Source: Actinomycetes bacterium | GTDB taxonomy: Bacteria; Actinomycetota; Acidimicrobiia; Spongiisociales; JAHEDJ01 | Length of the DNA: 64,000 bases | Direction: 5' to 3' | Assembly (NCBI GenBank): GCA_024641245.1 | Contig: JAHEDK010000013.1 | Coordinates: forward strand, 1-64,000 | Shown here: positions 46,998 through 55,519 of the stretch, piece by piece | Position numbering within the stretch: position 1 is the stretch's first letter | How the letters are laid out: each line of letters opens with the position of its first letter | Position numbers and translations under genes: made by a program | The notes under the pieces: generated by a model | The model's input: the letters and a program-made list of their open reading frames with translations, nothing else | Databases searched by the model: none | What the model was told of the DNA's origin: nothing

Positions 46998-47594
46998 TCA
47001 TTCCGGGGGCAATTGCCAGGGGTTACCCTCGATCATTCGTCCGCGATCTCGCGCGCCACGACGGGTCACCGGAATCTCATACCCGGAATCCCCGGTTTGA
47101 CGTCTTTGGTCCCGTTCCGTGAGGTCGACGTTCGTCACGTTGAGAAATCGCTCGGCCTCCGGATCGGATCGTGCGTCGGTTCCCCGAACCCTGGCGAGAA
47201 ATGCGCGTCGCTCGGCCCGCTCGGCACGCCAGCCGTCCTCCACAGCTCGTTTCCCAGCTCTTCCGGTCGACCAACCGGCCAGAAGGAGTGCGAGGACAAC
47301 CAAGCCGCCCCATCCAATGGTGCTGAGACTCCCGGCACCGAACGCCAGCACTCCCAGCGCACACCGGATGTCGACCAGTTCGTCGCCAGACAACGCGAAC
47401 TCCACCGCGGCCGTGCCTACCAGCACAACCCCAAGGAATGAGGCGGCCAGCCCCATGGCCCACGGGATCAACCCGAAAGTCATCGGCCCGGAGAAGCTGC
47501 GGAATCCGGCGAAAAGCCCAAGCAGAGCCGATGCTGCAAATAGGAACACCGTCAGCTCGCGATAGCGTGCTTGGATGGACGGGCGGAGTTTCAT
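46998..47594 (-). CDS. membrane protein of unknown function
   Basis: The 198-aa protein has four hydrophobic segments in residues 15-125 (ELTVFLFAASALLGLFAG, TFGLIPWAMGLAASFLGVV, CALGVLAFGAGSLSTIGWG, GGLVVLALLLAGWST) and a charged C-terminal 75 residues rich in Arg and Glu (WRAERAERRAFLARVRG). No family was recognised. Its start ATG 47594 lies 92 nt from the ftcD-leader repeat on the other strand. Confidence 0.6.
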   Translation of the reverse strand: MKLRPSIQARYRELTVFLFAASALLGLFAGFRSFSGPMTFGLIPWAMGLAASFLGVVLVGTAAVEFALSGDELVDIRCALGVLAFGAGSLSTIGWGGLVVLALLLAGWSTGRAGKRAVEDGWRAERAERRAFLARVRGTDARSDPEAERFLNVTNVDLTERDQRRQTGDSGYEIPVTRRGARDRGRMIEGNPWQLPPE

Positions 47595-47685
47595 GCCCGC
47601 TCATACTGATGATGGATAACCCACATTGGGGACCTCAATCGATGGGGACGGGTTGTCGCTTCTCTCGTGGTCTTCACGTCTGTTG

Positions 47686-47735
47686 GTATTGTCGGCACCA
47701 CAGGAGGTTTCGTGAAGCTCATTGAGTGCGTTCCG
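47686..47735 (+). repeat. diverged copy of the ftcD translation start region
   Basis: This 50-nt segment matches 48975-49024 at 42 of 50 positions, including a 17-nt exact run GTGAAGCTCATTGAGTG and the AGGAGG ribosome-binding site. It covers the leader and first eight codons (VKLIECVP) of the FTCD gene 1289 bp downstream. All three mismatches after the GTG are third-position changes. The copy breaks off at the codon after Pro8. Confidence 0.8.
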
Positions 47736-47774
47736 ATGACGCGTATGCCGAGAAACGCGCTCATCCACGCATGA
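47712..47774 (+). CDS. 20-aa leader ORF coupled to GT87 gene (ftcD relic)
   Basis: From the duplicated AGGAGG and GTG the frame reads VKLIECVP, identical to the first eight residues of FTCD, then an unrelated MTRMPRNALIHA and a TGA that overlaps the GT87 ATG as ATGA. The GT87 start has no ribosome-binding site of its own, so translation of this leader could deliver ribosomes to it. It may be only a gene relic, but the exact ATGA overlap argues for use. Confidence 0.5.
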   Translation: MKLIECVPMTRMPRNALIHA

Positions 47775-48892
47775 TCGACCGCCGATGGCGACTCAGGAGG
47801 TATCCCCAGGCCGCAATCCTGGCGTTGCTCGCCGGTTGGGCATTTGCCGTCGCGGTTGGCTCAGACAAACCGGCGGATACCGGACTCCTCGGTGGCGACT
47901 ACCCCGCCTTCTATGTCGCTGGGTCCATAGTGAACGAGGGTCTGGCCGATCGCCTCTACGATTTCGAGCTGCAAGCTTCCATGCAAGCCGACCTCGTGCC
48001 GGACGGGTTCCTGCCGTTTGCCTACCCGCCGTTTGCCGCGGCCGCATATGCACCGCTGACGCTCCTACCGTATCGAGCCTCGTACGCGCTCTTCACCATC
48101 ATTTCGTTCTTTGCACTCGCCTTGGCGATCTGGCTCCTTCGCCCGATCACTCCCCTGGCTCGCGCATACCCGTGGCTCGCACTAGCCGGTGCCGTGCTGT
48201 TCTACCCGATGCTGCGAGCGATCATCGGCGGCCAGAACACCGCCATCAGTCTCTTGATCGTGGTGGGCACCTGGCGGCTGATACGCGCCGACAGAGACCT
48301 CGCAGCCGGGATCGTCCTCAGCCTTCTCGCTTTCAAGCCGCAGTTCCTGCTGCCGATCCTCGGAGTGATTTGGCTGTCTCGCCGACATCGGGCCGTGTAC
48401 GGTGCCCTGGCGGGCATGGGCGTCCTCTACTTCGTCGGCGTTGCCCTGACCGGTTGGTCCTGGCCGATTGATTGGTGGTCCGAAGCGACCTCATTTGCGC
48501 TTGCCAACGATGCTGTGAACGGCCTGAATTTCGTGACCTGGCGCCAGTTGGCACTCTGGCTCGGCATCGAACCGGCGTGGATAGCTCTCTCGTCGGCAAC
48601 GGCAGGGTGGATCGCCTGGACTGCCTACCGACACGGAAGCAGAGACCTATCGGGCGTGCTGGCCATGACCCTGCCGGGAGCAGTGCTGCTCGCGCCTCAT
48701 GCGCTCTTCTACGACGTGGGACTCGCGCTCCCATCACTGTTCATTTTGGCCGACCGGCTCAACGGGCGGATCGCAGGGGTCCTTTGGATAGCCGGGCTCA
48801 CTCACCTACTGGGTTCGACGCTCGGCTTCAACCCGCTGATCTTCTTGCTTCTATTGATCGTCATCGCCGCACGGCGAAGCATCCGGTCATGA
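47771..48892 (+). CDS. GT87 family polyprenol-phosphate-mannose-dependent mannosyltransferase
   Basis: The 373-aa protein is a polytopic GT-C enzyme (about ten spans) with the GT87 hallmark acidic loop after helix 1 (TGLLGGDYPAFYVAGSIV) and FLPFAYPPFAAAAYAPLTLL. In mycobacteria such enzymes (PimE and relatives) add mannose from polyprenyl-phosphate-mannose outside the membrane; the donor could come from the synthase at 19457-20188. The start at 47771 is chosen for the ATGA overlap with the leader ORF; in-frame GTG 47726 is the alternative. Confidence 0.8.
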   Translation: MIDRRWRLRRYPQAAILALLAGWAFAVAVGSDKPADTGLLGGDYPAFYVAGSIVNEGLADRLYDFELQASMQADLVPDGFLPFAYPPFAAAAYAPLTLLPYRASYALFTIISFFALALAIWLLRPITPLARAYPWLALAGAVLFYPMLRAIIGGQNTAISLLIVVGTWRLIRADRDLAAGIVLSLLAFKPQFLLPILGVIWLSRRHRAVYGALAGMGVLYFVGVALTGWSWPIDWWSEATSFALANDAVNGLNFVTWRQLALWLGIEPAWIALSSATAGWIAWTAYRHGSRDLSGVLAMTLPGAVLLAPHALFYDVGLALPSLFILADRLNGRIAGVLWIAGLTHLLGSTLGFNPLIFLLLLIVIAARRSIRS

Positions 48893-48974
48893 GCTGCTCG
48901 ACTCATCGCCCTTCGTTGTCAGGCTCAAAGGGTTATGTGGCTGCCATGATTGAAGTGGTCCGCTGCAATGCGCT

Positions 48975-49024
48975 GTATCGTCCGCACGACAGGAGGTCTT
49001 GTGAAGCTCATTGAGTGTGTCCCC
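48975..49024 (+). repeat. ftcD leader copy, partner of 47686-47735
   Basis: This is the parent copy containing the AGGAGG site and the first eight codons of FTCD. It matches the upstream segment at 42 of 50 positions. Confidence 0.8.
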
Positions 49025-50644
49025 AATTTCAGCGAGGGGCGGGACCGGCATGTCATCAGGAAAATCACGGATGCCGTCGAGCGGGTTGAGGGTGTCCAAC
49101 TGCTGGACGTCGACCCCGGTGCCGCCACTAATCGCACGGTAGTGACGTTCATCGGACCTCCAGAGGCGGTCGAGGAGGCCGCCTTCTCGGCAATCAAGCG
49201 CGCCTCAGAACTGATCGACATGCGCACGCATCATGGAGAGCACCCTCGAATGGGGGCAACCGACGTTTGCCCGTTTGTTCCGCTCGAAGGAGCGTCGATG
49301 GATGACTGTATCGAGATCGCCAGACGACTCGGCGAGCGGGTTGGACGCGAACTAGCCATTCCGGTCTTCCTCTACGAGCATGCCGCCCCGGAAGGTCGCC
49401 GGTCGCTGGCCGATGTCCGGCGGGGCGAATATGAGAGTCTCCAGCATCGAGCGCAAACACCCGATTTCGGTCCGGCCTACAACGCTTCCGCCGGGGCCAC
49501 CGCAATCGGTGCCCGGCAGTTCCTCATCGCGTACAACGTCAACCTCAATACCAAGGACCGCCGGCTCGCCCATCGGATAGCCCAGGCCGTACGAGAGCTC
49601 GGCACGCCCCGGCGCAACGAAGACGGCACGGTCCAGAAGAACGCCAACGAACAGACTGTATTCGATCCTGGTCGGTTCAAGGAGGTCAAGGGAGTCGGCT
49701 GGTATATCGACGAATACCGGCGAGCGCAGGTGTCGCTCAATCTGACCGATTTCTCGGAATCACCCCTGCATCTCGTCTTCGACGCCTGTCGAAAAGAGGC
49801 GGCCAAGCTCGGGCTCCGGGTGACCGGCAGTGAGCTGATAGGACTGGTTCCCCGTCGCGCCCTCCTGGCGGCAGGCGACCACTACCTGGCGGCCCAGGGC
49901 GCAACGACCGGTGTACCGGAAACCGAACGCATCCAGGCTGCGATCCTCTCACTGGGATTGAATGAACTGGCACCCTTCGACCCCAACGCCAAGATCATCG
50001 AGTATGCCTTCGTCGATCGGCACGGCGGTCTCGCAGGCTTGCCGATCTCCTCTTTCGTGGACGAGCTCTCGATCGACACGCCGGCTCCTGGTGGAGGGAG
50101 CGCGGCCGCCCTGGCCGGCGCGCTTTCCGCCGCGCTTACCGCAATGGTGGCGTCGCTCGCACACGCCAAGAAGGGACTGGAGTCGGAACGCCGGGCGATG
50201 CAAGAACTCGGCATCACTGCTCAGGAACTCAAGGACTGGTTTGTTTCTGCGATCGACCGTGACACCGATGCATTCAATGCCGTCCTCACGGCCAGGCGTC
50301 TGCCGCGCTCAACACCGGCGGAAATCGAGTCCCGCCGGGCGGCGATCGCTTCGGCGGACCTTGGTGCAACCCTGGTTCCGCTCGAAGTGCTCGAACGAAG
50401 CGTCGACGCACTCGAACTGGTCTTGACGGCAGCCAAGACAGGCAATCCGACGTCGGTCACAGACGCCGGGGTCGGTGGGTGGTGTGGGTTGGCGGCTGCA
50501 GAGGGAGCCTCCATGAACGTGAGGGTAAACCTCAGTGGACTGGAGGGCGACCAAACCGCACTTCTCCAACGTCACGACACTGCACTCCGCAAGGCGCGGC
50601 ACCTCGCCGCGGAAATCACCCGCTCGGTGGACGAACTCCTATGA
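49001..50644 (+). CDS. ftcd: bifunctional glutamate formiminotransferase/formiminotetrahydrofolate cyclodeaminase
   Basis: The 547-aa protein has the mammalian-type domain order. Residues 1-300 are formiminotransferase (KLIECVPNFSEGRDRHVIRK, MRTHHGEHPRMGATDVCPFV with the catalytic His, ATAIGARQFLIAYNVNLNT). Residues about 350-547 are cyclodeaminase (SIDTPAPGGGSAAALAGALS). It transfers the formimino group of histidine-derived formiminoglutamate to folate and releases ammonia. The GTG at 49001 has AGGAGG upstream; the longer ORF to 48950 is not needed. No hut genes are nearby. It is coupled to the next gene by ATGA. Confidence 0.93.
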   Translation: MKLIECVPNFSEGRDRHVIRKITDAVERVEGVQLLDVDPGAATNRTVVTFIGPPEAVEEAAFSAIKRASELIDMRTHHGEHPRMGATDVCPFVPLEGASMDDCIEIARRLGERVGRELAIPVFLYEHAAPEGRRSLADVRRGEYESLQHRAQTPDFGPAYNASAGATAIGARQFLIAYNVNLNTKDRRLAHRIAQAVRELGTPRRNEDGTVQKNANEQTVFDPGRFKEVKGVGWYIDEYRRAQVSLNLTDFSESPLHLVFDACRKEAAKLGLRVTGSELIGLVPRRALLAAGDHYLAAQGATTGVPETERIQAAILSLGLNELAPFDPNAKIIEYAFVDRHGGLAGLPISSFVDELSIDTPAPGGGSAAALAGALSAALTAMVASLAHAKKGLESERRAMQELGITAQELKDWFVSAIDRDTDAFNAVLTARRLPRSTPAEIESRRAAIASADLGATLVPLEVLERSVDALELVLTAAKTGNPTSVTDAGVGGWCGLAAAEGASMNVRVNLSGLEGDQTALLQRHDTALRKARHLAAEITRSVDELL

Positions 50645-51018
50645 ACGAGTTAGCTCCCGGGTTGGCGGGATCCCACCATGCCGTCGTTGCAGAAGCCGAT
50701 ACCGCCATTGCCCTCGGGAGCGGATCGGTGCCGGTTCTAGCCACTCCGCGCCTCATCGCGTGGCTGGAAGCGGCGGCCGTCGCCGCCCTCGCCGGAGCCA
50801 TCCCCGACGGCTCCACCACCGTCGGAACCCTTATCGATCTTCGACACACAGCAGCAACAGCCGTCGGTCGTCGGGTCGACGCCTTCGCCACCGTCTCCTC
50901 GGTGGACGGACGCACAATCGCGTTCGAACTTCAGGCGCGGGACGGCGAAGAGCCAATCGCTGCCGGTCTACATCTCCGTGTGATCGTCCAAACGGAGAAG
51001 TTCCTCAGCAGCCTGTGA
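50641..51018 (+). CDS. hotdog-fold thioesterase-like protein
   Basis: The 125-aa protein matches the fluoroacetyl-CoA thioesterase (FlK)-like group: ATPRLIAWLEAAAVAALAGA (helix of the hotdog), GTLIDLRHTAATAVGRRV and IAFELQARDGEEPIAAGLHL with RVIV at the end. The substrate is unknown; small acyl-CoA is inferred. It overlaps the FTCD stop and is convergent with the RDD gene, whose stop is the next base. Confidence 0.78.
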   Translation: MNELAPGLAGSHHAVVAEADTAIALGSGSVPVLATPRLIAWLEAAAVAALAGAIPDGSTTVGTLIDLRHTAATAVGRRVDAFATVSSVDGRTIAFELQARDGEEPIAAGLHLRVIVQTEKFLSSL

Positions 51019-51450
51019 TCAGGCCTTGCCGGGCCATTCGCTGACCGGGTACGACGAAACCGGCACCACCACCGAACTGGCGAACTTGTCGTGCCAGGTC
51101 TGCTTTTCGGGATCCCACAACATCCAGAGGTATCCAAGCGCACAGGGAATACCGGAGACGATCTTGCCGATGACCCGAATGAAGGCACCGGCGTAGCCGA
51201 TGCTGGCTCCGGTCTGCATGCCCACGACTCTGATCGACATCGCTCGCTTACCGACGGTCTGCCCGGAAGGGCTCCCTTCGAAGTAGACGTAGTAGGCGTA
51301 GCCGGCAATCGAACCGAGGAACCAGCCCACGAAGCCGACTCTGCTGAGAATCCCGCTGGCGATGCCGACCACGATGGCGTCGATGAACCAGGCAATAAGC
51401 CGCTCGCCGAAGCTCGCTCTCGGGCCCGAAGGTGCTGCGGGTACTGTCAT
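51019..51450 (-). CDS. RDD family membrane protein
   Basis: The 143-aa protein has ASFGERLIAWFIDAIVVGIA at the first membrane helix with the RDD Arg and Asp, a second span, GQTVGKRAMSIRVVGMQTGA, and a C-terminal KQTWHDKFASSVVV, all typical RDD landmarks. RDD proteins are thought to be membrane-associated regulators or transporters; role unknown. GGGAGAGAGC precedes the ATG. DUF2752 lies 13 nt upstream on the same strand. Confidence 0.88.
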   Translation of the reverse strand: MTVPAAPSGPRASFGERLIAWFIDAIVVGIASGILSRVGFVGWFLGSIAGYAYYVYFEGSPSGQTVGKRAMSIRVVGMQTGASIGYAGAFIRVIGKIVSGIPCALGYLWMLWDPEKQTWHDKFASSVVVPVSSYPVSEWPGKA

Positions 51451-51463
51451 GCTCTCTCCCTTG

Positions 51464-51814
51464 TTAGATGAACCCGTATCTCGACAACTCGAACACCCAC
51501 ATAGCGCCGAGGGCCAGCAGCACCAACGGCATAGAAACCTTGACGCTGGTCGGTCGGCGGATTAGCAAGAGGAGTGCGACTCCGACGGCGACGATGCCGG
51601 CCGGATTGGCGGCAACTGCTCCTGCAATATCGAAGTGCACCGCGGCAGTGACGCTGGTCGTCATTCCACAGAAGGGACACGGCACCCCCGTCACGGCCCG
51701 GAGGGGACAGAGCACTCCAAGATCAAGCGGAATGAAGGGTCGTATGAGTGCCAGAAGCACCATCAGGCCGCCGGCGATTCGGAGGTCGCCCGCGTCTATG
51801 CGATTGGTTGTCAT
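51464..51814 (-). CDS. DUF2752 membrane protein
   Basis: The 116-aa protein has three hydrophobic segments and the DUF2752 signature LCPLRAVTGVPCPFCGMTTS with Cys-Pro-x-Cys-Gly-Met. The family is widespread in Actinobacteria and Bacteroidetes, function unknown. ATG 51814 is chosen; the ORF extends to 51862 without family support. It is probably co-transcribed with the RDD gene. Confidence 0.87.
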   Translation of the reverse strand: MTTNRIDAGDLRIAGGLMVLLALIRPFIPLDLGVLCPLRAVTGVPCPFCGMTTSVTAAVHFDIAGAVAANPAGIVAVGVALLLLIRRPTSVKVSMPLVLLALGAMWVFELSRYGFI

Positions 51815-51907
51815 CCACCAACTCCGGGACCGGTGCCGGTGCAGAGAATGCGCTACAGCCACGAACGGAGCCTACTGAAGACGCAGGCGGACTCGCGGGA
51901 TCATGGC

Positions 51908-53239
51908 CTACTCCGCGGCCAGCACCACACCGTGTGCGACTGCCGCCAGGTTGCTCTCGCCGAATGGGCCATCCGCGACGGCCGACCGCAGTGCTTCGAT
52001 AGGAATAACGCCGCTGTTCTGGACGACCGCGGCCAGCGCCAAGAGAGCTAGATCTCCCTTGCCGATCCGCCCGGGAAGGTTGGCCGGATCAAGCACAACG
52101 ACACGGGCAGGTGTTTCGATTGCGGAGAACTGAGGAAGGGCGTACACAACGGCATCCTCGGTCATTCGCTTCGCCCGGCCGGCCACTTTCCGATACCCGT
52201 CATCCGTCAGTACGACGAGTATGTCCGGCTGCTCGGGTCCGGCGTAATCGATCGGCCGGTCGGCCAGCAGCAGCCTGGATAGGCTGTGCCCCGTCTTGAC
52301 CGTGACGGGATAGTCGTCACGTTGGGAGGCAAAGAGACCGCTCTTGATCGCAGCAATCGCAGCGAGGCGGACGGCGGAGCGCACGCGTCCACCGGCGGAT
52401 CCGGCCACCTCGATCAGGAACGGGTGATCGAGGTGTGACGTCCATTCGGACGAGATCGGCTGTGGCCCGTCCGGAGACGCTCCAAGAGATGAAGATCCGG
52501 CCTCGCGAATGGCGGCCGTGTACTCCGGTCGATCGTCCCGGTACAACACGCCGGTCTCAAATCCAAGCTCTTCGAGGGTCGAGTCTATGGCGCGCCTGGT
52601 GAACTGATTGGACTTGACGAAGTAGGCCGTGCACAGCTCCCAGATGTCGAGCAGTGCGAACGATTCGGACAATATGGCTTCGCTGATTCTCTCGGTCAGA
52701 TCGGTGTCGAAATTCGTTCCACGCCAGACGTATCCGGCACCATTGACACCAACGGACGCGCAGATGTCGAGCGGGCGTTCGGGATTCCCACCGGGTGTCG
52801 TCGACGTCACGGCGCCCGTCGGAGTGGTCGCCGAGTGCTGTCCGCCGGTCATTCCGTAGTTGAAGTTGTTGAACACAAGCACCGTGATCCCGATGTTGCG
52901 GCGGGCGGCATTGAGGAGATGCGTACCGCCGATGCCGGTGCCACCGTCACCCATCACGACGATCACGGTCAGTTCGGGTTGTGCAAGCTTGATCCCCGTC
53001 GCGTAGGTGACCGAGCGACCGTGCAAACCATGAAACGCGCTCGTAATGAAGTACTGGTCTGAGAGGCCAGAGCATCCGATATCGCTGACAATCACCGTTT
53101 TGGCAGGATCGACCTGCAATTCGACCAGCGCCGCGTTCAAGTTGTCGAGAATCGACTTGTGTCCGCAACCGGGACAGAACGGGTAGGGACTGTCATTCCG
53201 GTAGCTACCCAGTGGTGTAACCGTCGTGACGACGCTCAT
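51908..53239 (-). CDS. korB: 2-oxoacid:ferredoxin oxidoreductase, fused beta-gamma subunit
   Basis: Residues 1-265 are the TPP-binding beta domain: YPFCPGCGHKSILDNLNAAL with the cluster cysteines, SDIGCSGLSDQYF, TYATGIKLAQPELTVIVVMGD and GDGGTGIGGTHLLNAARRNI. Residues about 290-443 form a gamma domain (LIEVAGSAGGRVRSAVRLAA, DILVVLTDDGYRKVAGRA, IGKGDLALLALAAVV), normally a separate subunit or fused to the alpha subunit's N-terminus. The alpha gene is upstream, overlapping by ATGA. The substrate (2-oxoglutarate or pyruvate) is not decidable; korAB is the best guess. Confidence 0.87.
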   Translation of the reverse strand: MSVVTTVTPLGSYRNDSPYPFCPGCGHKSILDNLNAALVELQVDPAKTVIVSDIGCSGLSDQYFITSAFHGLHGRSVTYATGIKLAQPELTVIVVMGDGGTGIGGTHLLNAARRNIGITVLVFNNFNYGMTGGQHSATTPTGAVTSTTPGGNPERPLDICASVGVNGAGYVWRGTNFDTDLTERISEAILSESFALLDIWELCTAYFVKSNQFTRRAIDSTLEELGFETGVLYRDDRPEYTAAIREAGSSSLGASPDGPQPISSEWTSHLDHPFLIEVAGSAGGRVRSAVRLAAIAAIKSGLFASQRDDYPVTVKTGHSLSRLLLADRPIDYAGPEQPDILVVLTDDGYRKVAGRAKRMTEDAVVYALPQFSAIETPARVVVLDPANLPGRIGKGDLALLALAAVVQNSGVIPIEALRSAVADGPFGESNLAAVAHGVVLAAE

Positions 53240-54378
53240 ACCAGGACCTCGAGGAAGTCGGCCGGCGTGATGAGAGTTCCGTCGTTGCGGTGCACACCGA
53301 TCACCTCGGTGCCCTGACCGGCTAGGCGCTCGATTTCCCTCCGGTATTGACCGTGATTGAGTTCGCCGATCACCACTCGGTCGTGGCTCTCGAGGACGAC
53401 CCGAATCGCCGTCTCGGGGACCGGCCAGATGCTGTGCACGGTGGCGGCCGAGACTCGCCGCCCATCTGCCCTGGCGATCCGAACGGCTTCGCGCATCGAT
53501 CCGGCGGTGATTCCGTACGACAGAAACGCGGTCGTGGCTTTCGGATCGATGTCGGTGGCCACCATGTCTATCTCATCCTGGTGAGCATGGATCTTGGCAA
53601 CGAGGTGTTCGTTGAGCGCACCCACCGTAATCGGGTCCTTCGAGATGAAGGCTCGTTCGTCGTGGGTCGAACCCGTGAATCGTACGATGGCCGGATCACC
53701 GTAGGTGGCAACCGCTCCGACGGCATCCGGCGGATCGTATGAGTAGGGGGGTTCAATCGATGCTTCGGCCGAACGTCGGGAGCGCGGTCGGACCTCAACT
53801 CTCTGATAGTCCTCGATGTCCACCGTCGTGGCGGTGAGATTCAGTTCTTTGTCAGTCAACAAGAACACCGGACAGCGAAACCGCTCCGCCAGATCGAACG
53901 CTTTCATCGTCAGGGTGTAGCACTCGGGAACAGAAGAAGGGGCGAGCGCAATGATCGGATAACCGCCACCGGTCCCCCACCGTACAAACTGAACATCGCC
54001 CTGGGCGGCGGTCGTCGCCCCTCCGGTGCTCGGACCCAATCGCTGTACATCGACGATGACGAGCGGAACCTCGCCCATCACCGCCATGCCGATATTTTCC
54101 GAGTAGAGACTGATGCCGGGGCCGCTGGTGGCGGTCATTGCTCGTGCACCCGCCATCGTGGCGCCGATGCACATGCCGATAGAAGAGATCTCGTCTTCGC
54201 CCTGGATCGCCACTCCCCCGCTCTTCGGCATCTCGCGGGTCATGGCGGTGAGTATTTGCGAAGCCGGCGTGATCGGATAACCGGCGAAGAAGTCACACCC
54301 GGCGTCTACCGCGCCCCTGACGATTGCTGCGGATCCGTCTGTGAGTTCTCGCACGTCCACATTGTCATCGCAGCCCAC
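53236..54378 (-). CDS. korA: 2-oxoacid:ferredoxin oxidoreductase alpha subunit
   Basis: The 380-aa alpha subunit has AGCDFFAGYPITPASQILTA, AIQGEDEISSIGMCIGATMA, TATSGPGISLYSENIGMAVM and a C-terminal transketolase-C-like domain (RAFISKDPITVG, then VSAATVHSIWPVPETAIRVV). It lacks the N-terminal gamma domain usual in actinobacterial KorA; that domain is on the KorB chain. The start is GTG 54378; a slightly shorter form is possible. Enzyme product is acyl-CoA plus reduced ferredoxin. Confidence 0.9.
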   Translation of the reverse strand: MGCDDNVDVRELTDGSAAIVRGAVDAGCDFFAGYPITPASQILTAMTREMPKSGGVAIQGEDEISSIGMCIGATMAGARAMTATSGPGISLYSENIGMAVMGEVPLVIVDVQRLGPSTGGATTAAQGDVQFVRWGTGGGYPIIALAPSSVPECYTLTMKAFDLAERFRCPVFLLTDKELNLTATTVDIEDYQRVEVRPRSRRSAEASIEPPYSYDPPDAVGAVATYGDPAIVRFTGSTHDERAFISKDPITVGALNEHLVAKIHAHQDEIDMVATDIDPKATTAFLSYGITAGSMREAVRIARADGRRVSAATVHSIWPVPETAIRVVLESHDRVVIGELNHGQYRREIERLAGQGTEVIGVHRNDGTLITPADFLEVLV

Positions 54379-54410
54379 CGGCGGAGCCTAGGGGCGAAGG
54401 GCACGTCTCT

Positions 54411-54872
54411 TTATCCGGTTGCCAGAAGCGTCAGACGATCGAGGAACTCCCGCTGGGCTGAATTCAGCTTCATCACGGCGGTCTCGAGGTCGAACCAGGC
54501 GCCTCGATCGATCTCCGGGAACTCGACCATCAGGCCTGTGCGAGGCGGCCACTCCATGGTGAACATGTTCGAGCGGATCCGGTCTGGATCGAGGTCTCCC
54601 TCAAGTGCCCAGGCGTGAACCACCTTTCCGGATTTCTGGTGCACGTTGCCCAATGGCAACGGCGTTTCTCGACCCGGAGCAACGCCGGTCTCTTCTGAGA
54701 ACTCGCGATAGGCGGCCGACAACGGATCCTCGGCACCGGCAAGTTCACCTTTGGGAATACTCCACGCTCCCAGATCCTTCTTCGCCCACAATGGTCCGCC
54801 CGGGTGAACGAGGAAGACTTCGATCGCACCCTGCCGTCGCCGGAAGAGGAGCAGTCCGGCGCTCTCCTTCAT
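54411..54872 (-). CDS. NUDIX hydrolase
   Basis: The 153-aa protein has the NUDIX box GELAGAEDPLSAAYREFSEE then TGV (about 40-64), preceded by WSIPKGELA, and a start KESAGLLLFRRRQGAIEVFL. It resembles the bis(5'-nucleosyl)-tetraphosphatase-like (diadenosine polyphosphate) branch by the WSIPKG entry. The substrate is unproven. It overlaps the upstream acyltransferase by 4 nt. Confidence 0.85.
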   Translation of the reverse strand: MKESAGLLLFRRRQGAIEVFLVHPGGPLWAKKDLGAWSIPKGELAGAEDPLSAAYREFSEETGVAPGRETPLPLGNVHQKSGKVVHAWALEGDLDPDRIRSNMFTMEWPPRTGLMVEFPEIDRGAWFDLETAVMKLNSAQREFLDRLTLLATG

Positions 54873-55438
54873 TCCGCTTGGTGTTCTTCTGTTAGACGGA
54901 TGGGCGTCTCGTTGCCCGGTCTGATGCCCTCGACGCCCTCAAAGAAGGCTCGCAGACGATTCATGTCATCCGTGATACTGCCGGAGACCCGGATCGGCGG
55001 TCCGATCGTTGCTACCCGATCGGGGCCGTTCACCGACGCAGGAACAATCGGGACACCCGACGCCTCTGCAATCCGATAGAAGCCCGACTTCCAGGCGGCG
55101 GCCCGTGACCGGGTTCCCTCAGGAGCGATTACCAGAATCATCGTGTCGGATTGCTCGAAGGCTGCAGATACCTGCTCAACCAGTCCCTCCGGGTGGTTCC
55201 GATGGACCGGGATGCCTCCAAGCTTTCGCATCAGCCAACCGAGGGGCCCCCAGAACAGGCTGTCCTTTCCGATATAGCTGGCGCGGCGACCGAAATGGCC
55301 GAGAACCCCCAGAAATACGATGAAATCGAGATTGGACGTATGCGGCGCGCCGAGAGCAACAAACTTGGGATCCGAAGGAAAGGAACCCTCTATCCGCCAA
55401 CCCCGCAAGCGGAGGTAGGTCTTGGCAAGCCAGTACAC
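54869..55438 (-). CDS. 1-acyl-glycerol-3-phosphate acyltransferase-like protein (PlsC family)
   Basis: The 189-aa protein has the HX4D acyltransferase motif in LGAPHTSNLDFIVFLGVLGH, the substrate-binding LGGIPVHRNHPEGL, and APEGTRSRAAAWKSGFYRIA as motif III, and no clear membrane span beyond the N-terminal region. The lipid substrate is probably a lysophosphatidate. It starts at ATG 55438 and ends in the NUDIX gene. Confidence 0.87.
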   Translation of the reverse strand: MYWLAKTYLRLRGWRIEGSFPSDPKFVALGAPHTSNLDFIVFLGVLGHFGRRASYIGKDSLFWGPLGWLMRKLGGIPVHRNHPEGLVEQVSAAFEQSDTMILVIAPEGTRSRAAAWKSGFYRIAEASGVPIVPASVNGPDRVATIGPPIRVSGSITDDMNRLRAFFEGVEGIRPGNETPIRLTEEHQAE

Positions 55439-55472
55439 AAGACGATGATCGCAGGAAAGCCCAGGAAATGAC

Positions 55473-55502
55473 GAAGTGCCCCGCCATCAGGCGGGGCACT
55501 TC
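55473..55502 (-). terminator. intrinsic terminator of the HU gene
   Basis: A 13-bp perfect stem (GAAGTGCCCCGCC and complement) with an ATCA loop lies 17 nt after the HU stop, followed on the minus strand by GTCATTTCC. The GC-rich stem makes it a convincing terminator, separating HU from the acyltransferase gene. Confidence 0.65.
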
Positions 55503-55519
55503 CGATCGAATCAGTTCGT

